A stretch of DNA of 64,000 nt. Source: an uncultured Alkalilimnicola sp. (GTDB taxonomy: Bacteria > Pseudomonadota > Gammaproteobacteria > Nitrococcales > AK92). The translations under genes and the position numbers were made by a program. The notes beneath the pieces are model-generated. The model was not told the origin of the DNA, made no database searches, and saw only the letters and a program-made list of their open reading frames with translations. Position 1 is the first letter of the stretch, and each line of letters begins with the position of its first letter. Where the stretch lies: the NCBI GenBank assembly GCA_937951875.1, contig CALGAN010000016.1:1-64000 (forward strand), written 5' to 3'. Positions 18,353 to 27,466 of this stretch are shown here, piece by piece.

Positions 18353-18648
18353 ACCAGGAGCGCGTGTTCAAGGTGTTGCGGGGCCCGCACGTCTCGGAAA
18401 AGAGTGCCGTCCTCGGCGAAACCGCCAATCAGATCGTCTTCAAGGTCGCGGTGGACGCGACCAAGGACGAGATCAAGCAGGCGGTCGAGCAGTTGTTCGA
18501 GGTTAAGGTCACGGACGTTCGCGTCGTCAACGTGACCGGCAAACGTAAAGGTTTCGGTCGTGTGCGCGGTCGCCGCGCCGACTGGAAGAAGGCGTATATC
18601 TCGCTCGAGGAAGGCCAACAGGTTGACCTCTCGGGCAGCGCTGCTTAA
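18349..18648 (+). CDS. rplW: 50S ribosomal protein L23
   Basis: L23 sits at the tunnel exit and docks trigger factor and SRP. The 99-residue product reads MNQERVFKVLRGPHVSEKSA and ends with the KGFGRVRGRRADWKKAYI block. The start overlaps the rplD stop as ATGA; GAGGAG lies 8 bases upstream. A GTG three codons earlier is possible but has no ribosome-binding site. Confidence 0.98.
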   Translation: MNQERVFKVLRGPHVSEKSAVLGETANQIVFKVAVDATKDEIKQAVEQLFEVKVTDVRVVNVTGKRKGFGRVRGRRADWKKAYISLEEGQQVDLSGSAA

Positions 18649-18675
18649 GCGCTAGCACTAGAACGGGCTAATACC

Positions 18676-19497
<822 letters not shown>

Positions 19498-19521
19498 TAA
19501 CGGAAGCGAGGTTGGTAACCA

Positions 19522-19794
19522 GTGCCACGCTCGATTAAAAAAGGTCCGTTCGTCGACTCGCACCTTCTCAAGAAGGTCGAGCAGGCGGTGCAGCAGAACA
19601 GCAAGCGTCCGATCAAGACTTGGTCGCGCCGCTCCATGGTGCTTCCCGATATGGTCGGGCTGACCATCGCCGTCCACAACGGGCGTCAGCACGTGCCTGT
19701 TCTCATCAATGAGAACATGGTCGGCCACAAGCTCGGTGAGTTTGCCGCGACCCGCACCTTCCGCGGGCACGCGGCGGACAAGAAGTCCAAGTAG
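19522..19794 (+). CDS. rpsS: 30S ribosomal protein S19
   Basis: S19 lies in the 30S head next to S13. The 90-residue product starts from GTG with the family N-terminus PRSIKKGPFVD and has the C-terminal block EFAATRTFRGHAADKKSK. GAGGT lies upstream. It lies 24 bases after rplB and 10 bases before rplV. Confidence 0.98.
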   Translation: MPRSIKKGPFVDSHLLKKVEQAVQQNSKRPIKTWSRRSMVLPDMVGLTIAVHNGRQHVPVLINENMVGHKLGEFAATRTFRGHAADKKSK

Positions 19795-19804
19795 AGGTTC
19801 AGTG

Positions 19805-20137
19805 ATGGAAGTCGCGGCTAGGCTCAGGAATTCGCGCATCTCCCCGCAGAAGGCGCGGTTGGTGGCGGATCTGGTTCGTGGGATGCCTGTCGGGCGGGCG
19901 CTCCAGGTGTTGGAGTTCAGTCCCAAGAAGGCGGCGCGGATCGTCAAGAAAGTCTTGGATTCCGCCATCGCCAACGCGGAGCACAACGAAGGCGCGGATA
20001 TCGACGAGCTGAAGGTGTCGCGCATCTTCGTCGACGAGGGTCCTACCTTCAAGCGGATCATGCCGCGGGCGAAGGGGCGGGCGAACCGCATCGTCAAGCG
20101 CACCAGCCACATCACCGTGGTAGTCGCGGACAAGTAA
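19805..20137 (+). CDS. rplV: 50S ribosomal protein L22
   Basis: L22 lines the exit tunnel constriction with L4. The 110-residue product equals the E. coli length, with SRISPQKARLVADLVRG near the start and the beta-hairpin FKRIMPRAKGRANRI that reaches into the tunnel. The frame is open far upstream into rpsS in another frame; the ATG with GAGG upstream matches the family start. Confidence 0.98.
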   Translation: MEVAARLRNSRISPQKARLVADLVRGMPVGRALQVLEFSPKKAARIVKKVLDSAIANAEHNEGADIDELKVSRIFVDEGPTFKRIMPRAKGRANRIVKRTSHITVVVADK

Positions 20138-20148
20138 GAGAGGCCGCT

Positions 20149-20826
20149 ATGGGTCACAAAGTACATCCCACGGGTTTCCGTCTCGGCGTGACCGAGAACT
20201 GGCGGTCGATGTGGTATGCCGATAGCAAGCAGTTTGCCGACTATCTGAATACCGACATCAAGGTCCGCGAGTACATTCGGCAGAAGCTGGCGCACGCGTC
20301 GGTCAGCCGTATCGACATTCAGCGTCCGGCTCGCAACGCCCTGGTGACGATCCATACCGCTCGTCCGGGTATCGTCATCGGCAAGAAGGGTGAGGACATC
20401 GAGCGTCTGCGCGCCGATCTCGCCAAGGTGATGGGCGTGCCGGTGCACGTCAACATCGAGGAGATCCGTAAGCCGGAGCTCGACGCTCTGCTGGTCGCCG
20501 AGAGCGTGGCGCAGCAGCTCGAGAAGCGCATCATGTTCCGTCGCGCCATGAAGCGCGCGGTGAGCAACGCGATGCGCCTGGGCGCCCAGGGCATCAAGAT
20601 CAACGTCGCCGGTCGTCTGAACGGCGCCGAGATCGCCCGCAGCGAGTGGTATCGCGAGGGTCGGGTGCCGCTGCATACCCTGCGCGCGGACATCGACTAC
20701 GGCTTCGCCGAGGCGAAGACCACCTACGGCGTCATCGGCGTCAAGGTCTGGGTCTTCAAGGGCGAGAAGATCGACGGTGAGCAGGCTCCCGGCGCCAAAG
20801 GTGAGCGCCAGGCCGCGGCTCAGTAA
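20149..20826 (+). CDS. rpsC: 30S ribosomal protein S3
   Basis: S3 forms part of the mRNA entry channel with helicase-like function. The 225-residue product has the KH-domain loop IVIGKKGEDIERLR (about residues 65-78) and C-terminal block GVIGVKVWVFKGE, then a short low-complexity tail. GAGAGG precedes the ATG, 11 bases after rplV. Confidence 0.98.
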   Translation: MGHKVHPTGFRLGVTENWRSMWYADSKQFADYLNTDIKVREYIRQKLAHASVSRIDIQRPARNALVTIHTARPGIVIGKKGEDIERLRADLAKVMGVPVHVNIEEIRKPELDALLVAESVAQQLEKRIMFRRAMKRAVSNAMRLGAQGIKINVAGRLNGAEIARSEWYREGRVPLHTLRADIDYGFAEAKTTYGVIGVKVWVFKGEKIDGEQAPGAKGERQAAAQ

Positions 20827-20836
20827 GGATTAAGCC

Positions 20837-21250
20837 ATGCTACAGCCCAAGCGCACCAAGTACCGTAAGCAGCAGAAGGGCCGCAACACCGGCGTTGCCA
20901 CCAGTGGCACCAGCGTGGCGTTCGGTCAGTTCGGCTTGAAGGCCGTGTCCCGCGGACCGCTGACCGCCCGTCAGATCGAGGCCGCCCGCCGCGCCATCAC
21001 GCGCTACGTCAAGCGTGGCGGCAAGATCTGGATTCGCGTGTTCCCCGACACTCCGGTGACTGCCAAGCCGCTGGAAGTTCGTCAGGGTAGCGGTAAGGGT
21101 AACGTCGACCACTGGATCGTTCGGGTGCAGCCCGGTAAGGTCCTGTACGAAATCGAAGGCGTCTCCGAGGAGGTCGCTCGCGAGGCGTTCCGGCTCGCGG
21201 CGGCGAAGCTCCCCGTGCAGACGGTCTTTGTGCAGCGGACGGTGATGTGA
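20837..21250 (+). CDS. rplP: 50S ribosomal protein L16
   Basis: L16 contacts the A-site tRNA elbow. The 137-residue product starts MLQPKRTKYRKQQKGRN and holds the conserved GSGKGNVDHWIVRVQPGKVLYEI segment in its centre, including an arginine in RQGSGKG that corresponds to the hydroxylation/methylation region in E. coli. AAGGA precedes the ATG. The stop overlaps the rpmC start as TGATG. Confidence 0.98.
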   Translation: MLQPKRTKYRKQQKGRNTGVATSGTSVAFGQFGLKAVSRGPLTARQIEAARRAITRYVKRGGKIWIRVFPDTPVTAKPLEVRQGSGKGNVDHWIVRVQPGKVLYEIEGVSEEVAREAFRLAAAKLPVQTVFVQRTVM

Positions 21251-21444
21251 TGAAGGCAGCAGAGCTTCGCAACAAGCAGCCGGCTGAGCTCAAGCAGGAG
21301 TTGCTTGCGCGGCTGAAAGAGCAGTTCAACCTGCGGATGCAGCAGGCTTCCGGCCAGCTCGCCCGTCCGGACCAGCTGAAGAAGGTTCGGCGCGACATCG
21401 CGCGCATCAAGACGGTGCTCAACGAAAAGGCAGGTAAGGCGTAA
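21250..21444 (+). CDS. rpmC: 50S ribosomal protein L29
   Basis: L29 binds beside L23 at the tunnel exit. The 64-residue two-helix product reads MKAAELRNKQPAELKQEL, with the LKKVRRDIARIKTVL C-terminal helix. The ATG overlaps the rplP stop; a GTG one codon earlier is possible. The stop itself overlaps the rpsQ start (TAATG), so three genes are translationally linked. Confidence 0.97.
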   Translation: MKAAELRNKQPAELKQELLARLKEQFNLRMQQASGQLARPDQLKKVRRDIARIKTVLNEKAGKA

Positions 21445-21710
21445 TGAGCGAGCAGCAGCAGGTTACCCGTACCCTGACCGGGCGCGTGGTTAGCAACAAG
21501 ATGGACAAGAGCATCACCGTGGCGGTGGAGCGGCTGGTGAAGCACCCGCTGTACGGCAAGTACGTGCGGCGCACCACCAAGCTGCACGCGCACGACGAAG
21601 CGAACGAGTGCCGGGAAGGCGATCTGGTGAAGATAGCTCAGTGTCGCCCGCTGTCCAAGACCAAGTCCTGGCGCCTGGTTGAAATCGTCGAGCGCGCCAC
21701 GCAGGTCTGA
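21444..21710 (+). CDS. rpsQ: 30S ribosomal protein S17
   Basis: Primary 16S rRNA-binding protein of the 30S body. The 88-residue product has the OB-fold signature LTGRVVSNKMDKSITVAVERLV and the DLVKIAQCRPLSKTKSWRLVEI block. It starts in overlap with rpmC. Last gene of the classical S10 operon; only 50 bases separate it from rplN, without a clear terminator. Confidence 0.98.
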   Translation: MSEQQQVTRTLTGRVVSNKMDKSITVAVERLVKHPLYGKYVRRTTKLHAHDEANECREGDLVKIAQCRPLSKTKSWRLVEIVERATQV

Positions 21711-21760
21711 CCGCCATCGCCGGTGACGGCGGAACAACATTAGGTAAGCGAGTAGTCGCC

Positions 21761-22129
21761 ATGATTCAGATGCAAACCCTCCTGGACGCAGCCGATAACA
21801 GTGGCGCGCGCGAGCTGAAGTGCATCAAGGTGCTGGGCGGGTCCCGGCGCCGTTACGCCGGTATCGGCGACATCATCAAGGTCAGCGTCAAGGACGCTAT
21901 TCCGCGCGGCCGCGTCAAGAAGGGCGAGGTCTACACGGCGGTGGTGGTGCGTACGCGCAAGGGTGTCCGCCGCCCGGACGGCTCGGTCATCCGCTTCGAC
22001 AGCAACGCGGCGGTGCTGCTGAACAACCAGGGCCAGCCGATCGGCACGCGTGTGTTCGGGCCGGTGACGCGCGAGCTGCGCAGTGAGCAGTTCATGCGCA
22101 TCATTTCGCTGGCGCCCGAAGTGATTTAA
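21761..22129 (+). CDS. rplN: 50S ribosomal protein L14
   Basis: L14 forms an intersubunit bridge and binds the silencing factor RsfS. The 122-residue product starts MIQMQTLLDAADNSGAREL and has the C-terminal block TRELRSEQFMRIISLAPEV. First gene of the spc operon. No convincing promoter is visible in the 50-base gap, so it probably reads through from S10. Confidence 0.98.
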   Translation: MIQMQTLLDAADNSGARELKCIKVLGGSRRRYAGIGDIIKVSVKDAIPRGRVKKGEVYTAVVVRTRKGVRRPDGSVIRFDSNAAVLLNNQGQPIGTRVFGPVTRELRSEQFMRIISLAPEVI

Positions 22130-22142
22130 GGCGGAGGAAGCC

Positions 22143-22463
22143 ATGCGCAAGATCAAACAAGGCGATGAGGTGATCGTCATCGCCGGCAAGGACAAGGGCC
22201 GCCGCGGGCAGGTGATTCGCGTGCTCGCCGATGAGAACAGGGTGGTGGTGCAGAACGTCAACATCGTGAAGCGCCACACCCGGGGCAACCCCGCTCAGGG
22301 CAAGCCGGGCGGTATCATCGAGAAGGAAGCTCCGCTGCACATCTCGAACGTGGCGCTGTTCAACCCGGCTACTGGCAAGGGCGACCGCGTCGGCATCCGT
22401 GTCTTGGAGGACGGCCGGAAGGTGCGGTACTTCAAGTCCACCAACGAACAAATTGACGCGTAA
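22143..22463 (+). CDS. rplX: 50S ribosomal protein L24
   Basis: Assembly-initiating 23S rRNA-binding protein with a KOW domain (GDEVIVIAGKDKGRRGQVIRV, residues 6-26). The 106-residue length is normal. GGAGGAA lies close before the ATG. rplE begins 10 bases after the stop; in E. coli the S8 repressor site for spc lies around this junction, which cannot be confirmed here by eye. Confidence 0.98.
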   Translation: MRKIKQGDEVIVIAGKDKGRRGQVIRVLADENRVVVQNVNIVKRHTRGNPAQGKPGGIIEKEAPLHISNVALFNPATGKGDRVGIRVLEDGRKVRYFKSTNEQIDA

Positions 22464-22473
22464 GGTTTCCGCC

Positions 22474-23013
22474 ATGGCGAGGCTACAAGAGTACTACACG
22501 TCCACGGTCGTACCGGCACTGCAGGAGCAGTTTGGTTACAAGAACCCGATGGAAGTGCCCCGGCTGGTGAAGATCACGCTCAACATGGGCGTCGGCGAAG
22601 CCGTGCGGGACAAGAAGATTCTCGACAACGCCATGGAAGACATGGCTAAGATTGCCGGCCAGAAGCCGATCGTGACGTATGCGCGCAAGGCGATCGCGGG
22701 CTTCAAGATCCGCGAGGGCTGGCCGATCGGTTGCAAGGTCACGCTGCGTCGGGAGCGCATGTACGAGTTCCTCGACCGCCTGGTGAATGTCGCGATGCCC
22801 CGCATCCGCGACTTCCGCGGCGTGAATCCGCGCGGCTTCGATGGGCGCGGCAACTACAACATGGGCGTGCGGGAGCAGGTCATTTTCCCGGAAATCGAGT
22901 ACGACAAGGTCGACGCGGTTCGGGGCATGAACATCACCTTCACGACCACGGCTAAGACGGATCGGGAAGCGATGGCGCTGCTCGAGGCCTTCAACTTCCC
23001 GTTCCGCAAGTAA
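22474..23013 (+). CDS. rplE: 50S ribosomal protein L5
   Basis: 5S rRNA-binding protein of the central protuberance. The 179-residue product equals E. coli, starting MARLQEYYTSTVVPALQEQF and holding VTLRRERMYEFLDRLVNVA and RDFRGVNPRGFDGRGNYN. The frame is open upstream within rplX; the ATG after AAGG matches the family start. Confidence 0.98.
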   Translation: MARLQEYYTSTVVPALQEQFGYKNPMEVPRLVKITLNMGVGEAVRDKKILDNAMEDMAKIAGQKPIVTYARKAIAGFKIREGWPIGCKVTLRRERMYEFLDRLVNVAMPRIRDFRGVNPRGFDGRGNYNMGVREQVIFPEIEYDKVDAVRGMNITFTTTAKTDREAMALLEAFNFPFRK

Positions 23014-23022
23014 GGGGCTCCC

Positions 23023-23328
23023 ATGGCTAAGACGTCCATGATCCAGCGCGAGATCAAGCGCGCCAAGACGGTTCAGAAGTACGCCGCCAAGCGTGCCGAG
23101 CTCAAGGCGATCATCGCCAATCCGGCGAGCTCCGACGAGGAGCGGTGGGAGGCGCAGCAGAAGCTGCAGAAGCTGCCGCGCGATGCGAGCCCGGTTCGGC
23201 AGCGCAACCGCTGCAAGGTGACGGGGCGTCCGCGGGGCGTGTATCGCAAGTTCGGCCTGGCGCGCAACAAGCTGCGCGAAGCCGCGATGCGCGGTGAGAT
23301 CCCGGGGCTGGTCAAGTCCAGCTGGTAA
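23023..23328 (+). CDS. rpsN: 30S ribosomal protein S14
   Basis: S14 of the 101-residue, zinc-free (C-minus) type, located in the 30S head near the A site. It reads MAKTSMIQREIKRAKTVQ, and the C-terminal block RNRCKVTGRPRGVYRKFGLARNKLREAAMRG has only a single cysteine instead of the CxxC pairs of the zinc form. AAGGGG precedes the ATG. Confidence 0.98.
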   Translation: MAKTSMIQREIKRAKTVQKYAAKRAELKAIIANPASSDEERWEAQQKLQKLPRDASPVRQRNRCKVTGRPRGVYRKFGLARNKLREAAMRGEIPGLVKSSW

Positions 23329-23364
23329 ATCGGCACGTATTCATAGAGATCAGGTAGCACGACC

Positions 23365-23760
23365 ATGAGCATGAGCGACCCGATTGCGGACATGCTGACT
23401 CGCATCCGTAATGCGCAGACGGCCCGCAAGGCGCAGGTAAGCATGCCCTCGTCCAAGCTGAAGGCCGCGATCGCTCGCGTGCTGAAGGAAGAGGGTTACA
23501 TCGCCGATTACGTCGTCGAGGGCGAGGCGGCCAAGCCGGTCCTGACGATCACCCTGAAGTACTATGCGGGCGCGCCCGTGATCGAGATGATCGAGCGCGT
23601 GAGCAAGCCGGGTCTGCGCATCTTCCGTGGCAAGGACGAGTTGCCCAAGGTGCAGGGCGGTTTGGGTATTGCCATTGTGTCGACCTCGAAGGGCGTAATG
23701 ACCGACCGCGCGGCCCGGGCGGCCGGTGAAGGCGGCGAAGTTCTTTGCGTCGTCTTCTAA
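23365..23760 (+). CDS. rpsH: 30S ribosomal protein S8
   Basis: 16S rRNA-binding protein of the platform and, in E. coli, the repressor of the spc operon. The 131-residue product follows E. coli closely (MSMSDPIADMLTRIRNAQ, SSKLKAAIARVLKEEG, LGIAIVSTSKGVMTDRAAR). The first of two ATGs is chosen because it matches the family start MSM. Confidence 0.98.
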   Translation: MSMSDPIADMLTRIRNAQTARKAQVSMPSSKLKAAIARVLKEEGYIADYVVEGEAAKPVLTITLKYYAGAPVIEMIERVSKPGLRIFRGKDELPKVQGGLGIAIVSTSKGVMTDRAARAAGEGGEVLCVVF

Positions 23761-23776
23761 GTGAAGGATTGACGTC

Positions 23777-24310
23777 ATGTCTCGAGTTGCTAAGAAGCCG
23801 GTTCCCGTGCCGAAAGGCGTCGAGGTGACGCTGGACGGGAACCTCATCAAGGTGAAGGGCCCGAAAGGCGCTCTGGAGTGGAAGGCCCATCCGCTGGTCG
23901 CGGTTGTCTTCGAGAACAATGAGCTGAAGGTCAGCCCCCAGCAGGGAGGCCGCGAGGCCGACGCGCTGGCTGGAACCACGCGCGCGCTGGTGGCCAACAT
24001 GGTCAAAGGCGTGAGCGAGGGCTATGAGCGCAAGCTGGAGCTGCAGGGCGTGGGTTATCGTGCTCAGGCCCAAGGTTCGACGCTGAACCTGACGCTCGGT
24101 TTCTCTCATCCGGTGAATTTCCCGGTTCCGGCCGGTATCACCGTGGAAACCCCGAGCCAGACCGAAATCGTCATCAAGGGCGTCGACAAGCAGCTGGTCG
24201 GGCAAGTCGCCGCCAAGATTCGTGGCTTCCGGCCGCCCGAGCCGTACAAGGGCAAGGGCATTCGCTACGCAGGTGAACGCGTGGTGATGAAAGAAGCCAA
24301 GAAGAAGTAA
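23777..24310 (+). CDS. rplF: 50S ribosomal protein L6
   Basis: L6 lies near the factor-binding site at the base of the L7/L12 stalk. The 177-residue, two-repeat protein has the conserved C-terminal signature GFRPPEPYKGKGIRYAGE. AAGGA precedes the ATG. Part of the spc operon. Confidence 0.98.
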   Translation: MSRVAKKPVPVPKGVEVTLDGNLIKVKGPKGALEWKAHPLVAVVFENNELKVSPQQGGREADALAGTTRALVANMVKGVSEGYERKLELQGVGYRAQAQGSTLNLTLGFSHPVNFPVPAGITVETPSQTEIVIKGVDKQLVGQVAAKIRGFRPPEPYKGKGIRYAGERVVMKEAKKK

Positions 24311-24328
24311 CGGGAAGGGTTTAAGGCG

Positions 24329-24682
24329 ATGGATAAGAAGCTTGCACGCCTCCGCCGCGCTCGGCGGGCCCGCGCTAAGATTAGCGAGATCGGCGCGATC
24401 CGGCTGTGCGTTCATCGCACGCCGCGTCACATCTACGCGCAGATCATCGCGCCGGACGGCAGCCGTACGCTGGCGGCCGCGTCCACTGTCGAGAAGAGTG
24501 TGCGTGAGCAATTGAAGAGCACGGGCAACCGTGAGGCCGCTGCCTTGATCGGCCGGCTGATTGCTGAGCGTGCCAAGGCTGCCGGAGTTGAACGGGTTGC
24601 GTTCGACCGCTCTGGCTTCCGCTACCACGGTCGTGTGCAGGCGCTTGCTGACGCCGCGCGCGAGGCCGGGCTGCAGTTCTAA
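24329..24682 (+). CDS. rplR: 50S ribosomal protein L18
   Basis: 5S rRNA-binding protein. The 117-residue product starts MDKKLARLRRARRARAKI with a basic N-terminal arm, then RLCVHRTPRHIYAQII and the C-terminal block VAFDRSGFRYHGRVQALADAAREAGL. AAGG motifs precede the ATG. Confidence 0.98.
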   Translation: MDKKLARLRRARRARAKISEIGAIRLCVHRTPRHIYAQIIAPDGSRTLAAASTVEKSVREQLKSTGNREAAALIGRLIAERAKAAGVERVAFDRSGFRYHGRVQALADAAREAGLQF

Positions 24683-24698
24683 CCAAGGGCGATAGACG

Positions 24699-25199
24699 AT
24701 GGCAACGAGTGAAATGGGTGGTGACGGCCTTCGCGAGAAGCTGATCGCCGTAAACCGTGTCGCTAAGGTGGTCAAGGGTGGCCGCCAGTTCGGCTTCACG
24801 GCCCTGACGGTGGTCGGCGACGGCGCCGGCAGCGTCGGCTTCGGCTACGGCAAGGCGCGCGAGGTGCCGGTCGCGATTCAGAAGGCTATGGAGCGCGCCC
24901 GCCGCAACATGCGGCAGATGAGCATGAAGGGCACGACGCTGCAGTTCCCGGTGACCGCGACGCATGGGGCCTCCAAGGTGTACATGCAGCCGGCTTCCGA
25001 GGGCACCGGTATCATCGCCGGCGGCGCTATGCGCGCCGTGTTCGAGGTGATGGGCGTGCAAGACGTGCTGGCGAAGGCCATGGGCTCGCGCAACCCGGTC
25101 AACGTGGTGCGTGCGACCCTGAACGGCCTGGCCAAGCAGGCCTCCCCGGAGCAGGTCGCTGCCAAGCGCGGCAAGACCGTCGAAGAGATCTTGGGCTAA
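24699..25199 (+). CDS. rpsE: 30S ribosomal protein S5
   Basis: S5 works with S4 and S12 in decoding fidelity. The 166-residue product has the double-stranded-RNA-binding-like N-terminal domain (KLIAVNRVAKVVKGGRQFGF) and the S5 C-terminal domain (GAGSVGFGYGKAREVPVAIQKAME). The VVKGGR loop involved in spectinomycin resistance looks wild type. AAGGG precedes the ATG. Confidence 0.98.
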   Translation: MATSEMGGDGLREKLIAVNRVAKVVKGGRQFGFTALTVVGDGAGSVGFGYGKAREVPVAIQKAMERARRNMRQMSMKGTTLQFPVTATHGASKVYMQPASEGTGIIAGGAMRAVFEVMGVQDVLAKAMGSRNPVNVVRATLNGLAKQASPEQVAAKRGKTVEEILG

Positions 25200-25202
25200 A
25201 GC

Positions 25203-25391
25203 ATGGCTACCAACAAGCAGCTTAAGGTTACGCTGCGCAAGAGCGTTGCCGGCCGTACCGCGAGCCAGCGTGCTTGCGTCGCCGGGCTCGGTTTGCGCCG
25301 GTTGAATCACACTGTGACGGTGGCGGACACGCCCGAGAACCGGGGCATGATCCGCAAGGTTTCGTACCTGCTGGCCGTCGAAGAGGTCTAA
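25203..25391 (+). CDS. rpmD: 50S ribosomal protein L30
   Basis: Small 62-residue 50S protein with the family pattern KVTLRKSVAGRTASQRACVAGLGLRRLNHTV. It begins 3 bases after rpsE with a weak ribosome-binding site, and rplO follows 2 bases after its stop, so translation of the three is likely coupled. Confidence 0.97.
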   Translation: MATNKQLKVTLRKSVAGRTASQRACVAGLGLRRLNHTVTVADTPENRGMIRKVSYLLAVEEV

Positions 25392-25393
25392 AG

Positions 25394-25828
25394 ATGCGTC
25401 TGAACACGCTCAAGCCCGCCGAGGGCAGCAAGAAGGAGCGGCGTCGGCTGGGTCGAGGCGGCGCCTCCGGTCTCGGCAAGACGTCCGGTAAGGGCCACAA
25501 GGGTCAGAAGGCCCGTGCCGGCGGCTTCCACAAGGTCGGCTTCGAGGGCGGCCAGATGCCGCTGCAGCGGCGGCTGCCGAAGATCGGTTTCCGCTCGCTC
25601 ACCGCGCGCGACACCGCTGAGGTGCGGCTGTCCGAGCTGCGTTACGTGCAGGGCGACGTGGTCGATCTGATCGCGCTGAAGCAGGCGAAGGTCGTTCCGC
25701 AGTCCGCTCGCGCGGCGAAGATCGTTCTGTCCGGCGAAGTGAACGCCGCTTACACCGTTCGCGGCGTTGCTGTAACCAAGGGCGCGCGTGCCGCTATCGA
25801 AGCGGCCGGCGGCAAGGTCGAGGACTAA
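25394..25828 (+). CDS. rplO: 50S ribosomal protein L15
   Basis: Late-assembling 50S protein. The 144-residue product equals E. coli in length, starting MRLNTLKPAEGSKKERRRLGRG, then GKGHKGQKARAGG and the C-terminal L15/L18e fold. GAGG 7 bases upstream lies inside rpmD. An open frame extends upstream through rpmD but is not used. secY starts at the next base after its stop. Confidence 0.98.
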   Translation: MRLNTLKPAEGSKKERRRLGRGGASGLGKTSGKGHKGQKARAGGFHKVGFEGGQMPLQRRLPKIGFRSLTARDTAEVRLSELRYVQGDVVDLIALKQAKVVPQSARAAKIVLSGEVNAAYTVRGVAVTKGARAAIEAAGGKVED

Positions 25829-27169
25829 GTGGCTAGGACCGGCGCATCGGGTCTCGGCTCGCTGCCGGGGCTGGCCAAGCTGACTGAGGTGCGGCAGCGA
25901 CTGCTGTTCGTGTTGCTGGCGATCGTGGTGTTCCGCATTGGCAGCCACATCACGATCCCCGGCATCGATCAGGCGGCGCTGGCGGAGATGTTCCGGCAGC
26001 AGCAGGGCACCATCCTGGACATGTTCAACATGTTCTCGGGTGGCGCCCTCGAGCGGCTCAGTATCTTCGCGCTGGGCATCATGCCCTACATCTCTGCGTC
26101 GATCATCGTCCAGCTGTTGAGCGCGACGATTCCGTCGCTCGAGCAGCTCAAGAAGGAAGGTGAGCAGGGGCGGCGCAAGCTCACTCAGTACACCCGCTAC
26201 GGCACGGTGGTGCTGGCCCTGTTCCAGGGCGTCGGTATCTGCTTCGCGCTGCAGAACCAGGGCGTGGCGAGCAACCCGGGCTTCGGGTTCATGTTCATCG
26301 GCACGGTTACCCTGGTCACCGGCACGATGTTCTTGATGTGGCTGGGCGAGCAGGTGACCGAGCGGGGTATCGGCAACGGTATCTCGATCATCATCTTCGC
26401 CGGTATCGTCGCCGGGCTGCCCGGTGCTATCGGTAGCACGCTCGAGTTGGCGCGTACCGGTGAGCTCAATGCGCTGCTGATCGTGTTCATCTTCCTGATC
26501 GTGGCGGTGGTTACCGGTCTGGTGATCTTCGTCGAACGCGCGCAGCGGCGCATTACGGTCAACTACGCCAAGCGTCAGCAAGGGCGTCGGATCTATGCTG
26601 CTCAGAGCAGCCACCTGCCGCTGAAGCTGAATATGGCGGGCGTGATCCCGGCGCTCTTCGCGTCGAGTCTGGTGCTGTTCCCGGCGACCATCGCGCAGTG
26701 GTTCGGCAATAGCGACTCGACCGGCTGGCTCGCCAGCATCGCGCAGACCTTGCACCCGGGGCAGCCGCTGTACGTGGCGCTCTACGGCGGTGGCATCATT
26801 TTCTTCTGCTTCTTCTATACGGCGTTGGTGTTCAACTCCAAGGAGACGGCGGAGAACTTGAAGCGGTCGGGCGCTTTCATTCCGGGGATTCGCCCGGGTG
26901 AGCAGACCGCGAAGTACATCGATGGCGTGATGACGCGTTTGACCTTCTGGGGCGCGATTTACATCACCCTGGTGTGCCTGCTGCCGGAATTCCTGATTCT
27001 GTGGCTGAACGTGCCTTTCTACTTCGGTGGGACGTCGCTGTTGATCATCGTGGTGGTGATCATGGACTTCATCGCGCAGATTCAGGCGCACCTGATCTCG
27101 CACCAGTACGAGCCGCTGTTGAAGAAGGCGAATTTGAAGGGCCAGGGCGGAGCGGGTCTGCTGCGCTGA
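25829..27169 (+). CDS. secY: Preprotein translocase subunit SecY
   Basis: Channel-forming subunit of SecYEG in the inner membrane. The 446-residue product (E. coli 443) shows ten hydrophobic segments, the plug-region sequence FNMFSGGALERLSIFALGIMPYISASIIVQ, and the basic cytoplasmic loop RAQRRITVNYAKRQQGR. The GTG start directly abuts the rplO stop, with GAGG nearby. Last large gene of the spc operon; a hairpin follows before rpmJ. Confidence 0.98.
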   Translation: MARTGASGLGSLPGLAKLTEVRQRLLFVLLAIVVFRIGSHITIPGIDQAALAEMFRQQQGTILDMFNMFSGGALERLSIFALGIMPYISASIIVQLLSATIPSLEQLKKEGEQGRRKLTQYTRYGTVVLALFQGVGICFALQNQGVASNPGFGFMFIGTVTLVTGTMFLMWLGEQVTERGIGNGISIIIFAGIVAGLPGAIGSTLELARTGELNALLIVFIFLIVAVVTGLVIFVERAQRRITVNYAKRQQGRRIYAAQSSHLPLKLNMAGVIPALFASSLVLFPATIAQWFGNSDSTGWLASIAQTLHPGQPLYVALYGGGIIFFCFFYTALVFNSKETAENLKRSGAFIPGIRPGEQTAKYIDGVMTRLTFWGAIYITLVCLLPEFLILWLNVPFYFGGTSLLIIVVVIMDFIAQIQAHLISHQYEPLLKKANLKGQGGAGLLR

Positions 27170-27186
27170 CTGGGAAGCAAACGGCC

Positions 27187-27222
27187 GCGCGCACAAAGTG
27201 CGCGCGCGGTCCGGGTTTTTGT
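27187..27222 (+). promoter_or_regulatory. secY-rpmJ hairpin with T run
   Basis: GCGCGCAC (27187-27194) pairs with GTGCGCGC (27198-27205) around an AAA loop. TTTTTGTT follows after about ten further bases, too far for an ideal terminator. It may be a weak attenuator or pause site between spc and alpha genes. Confidence 0.4.
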
Positions 27223-27275
27223 TATCCTACGCGCCTTTCTCGCGGGTAGGGCCGAAGATCGTTTGGAGACGACCC

Positions 27276-27389
27276 ATGAAGGTACGTGCGTCTGTCAAGA
27301 AAGTTTGCCGGAACTGCAAGATCATCCGGCGTAACCGGGCCGTTCGTGTCATCTGCACGGACCCCCGCCACAAGCAGCGCCAGGGTTAA
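27276..27389 (+). CDS. rpmJ: 50S ribosomal protein L36
   Basis: A 37-residue zinc-binding 50S protein of the C-plus type: MKVRASVKKVCRNCKII followed by a third cysteine (VICTDPRHKQRQG) and the histidine needed for zinc. The open frame extends upstream, but the ATG after TTGGAGAC gives the family start. Its place between secY and rpsM is the gammaproteobacterial order. Confidence 0.97.
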   Translation: MKVRASVKKVCRNCKIIRRNRAVRVICTDPRHKQRQG

Positions 27390-27466
27390 GCCTAACCGCT
27401 TGATTCTGAGGCAACTGCTCCGATAGTATTGCCGCTTTTCCGCGACCGGTTTGGGAGACTGGGTTT

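Noticed and set aside
27400..27429. TTGATT-N18-TAGTAT as an alpha operon promoter
   Set aside because: Only 4 of 6 matches in each box with an 18-base spacer; not distinguishable from chance.
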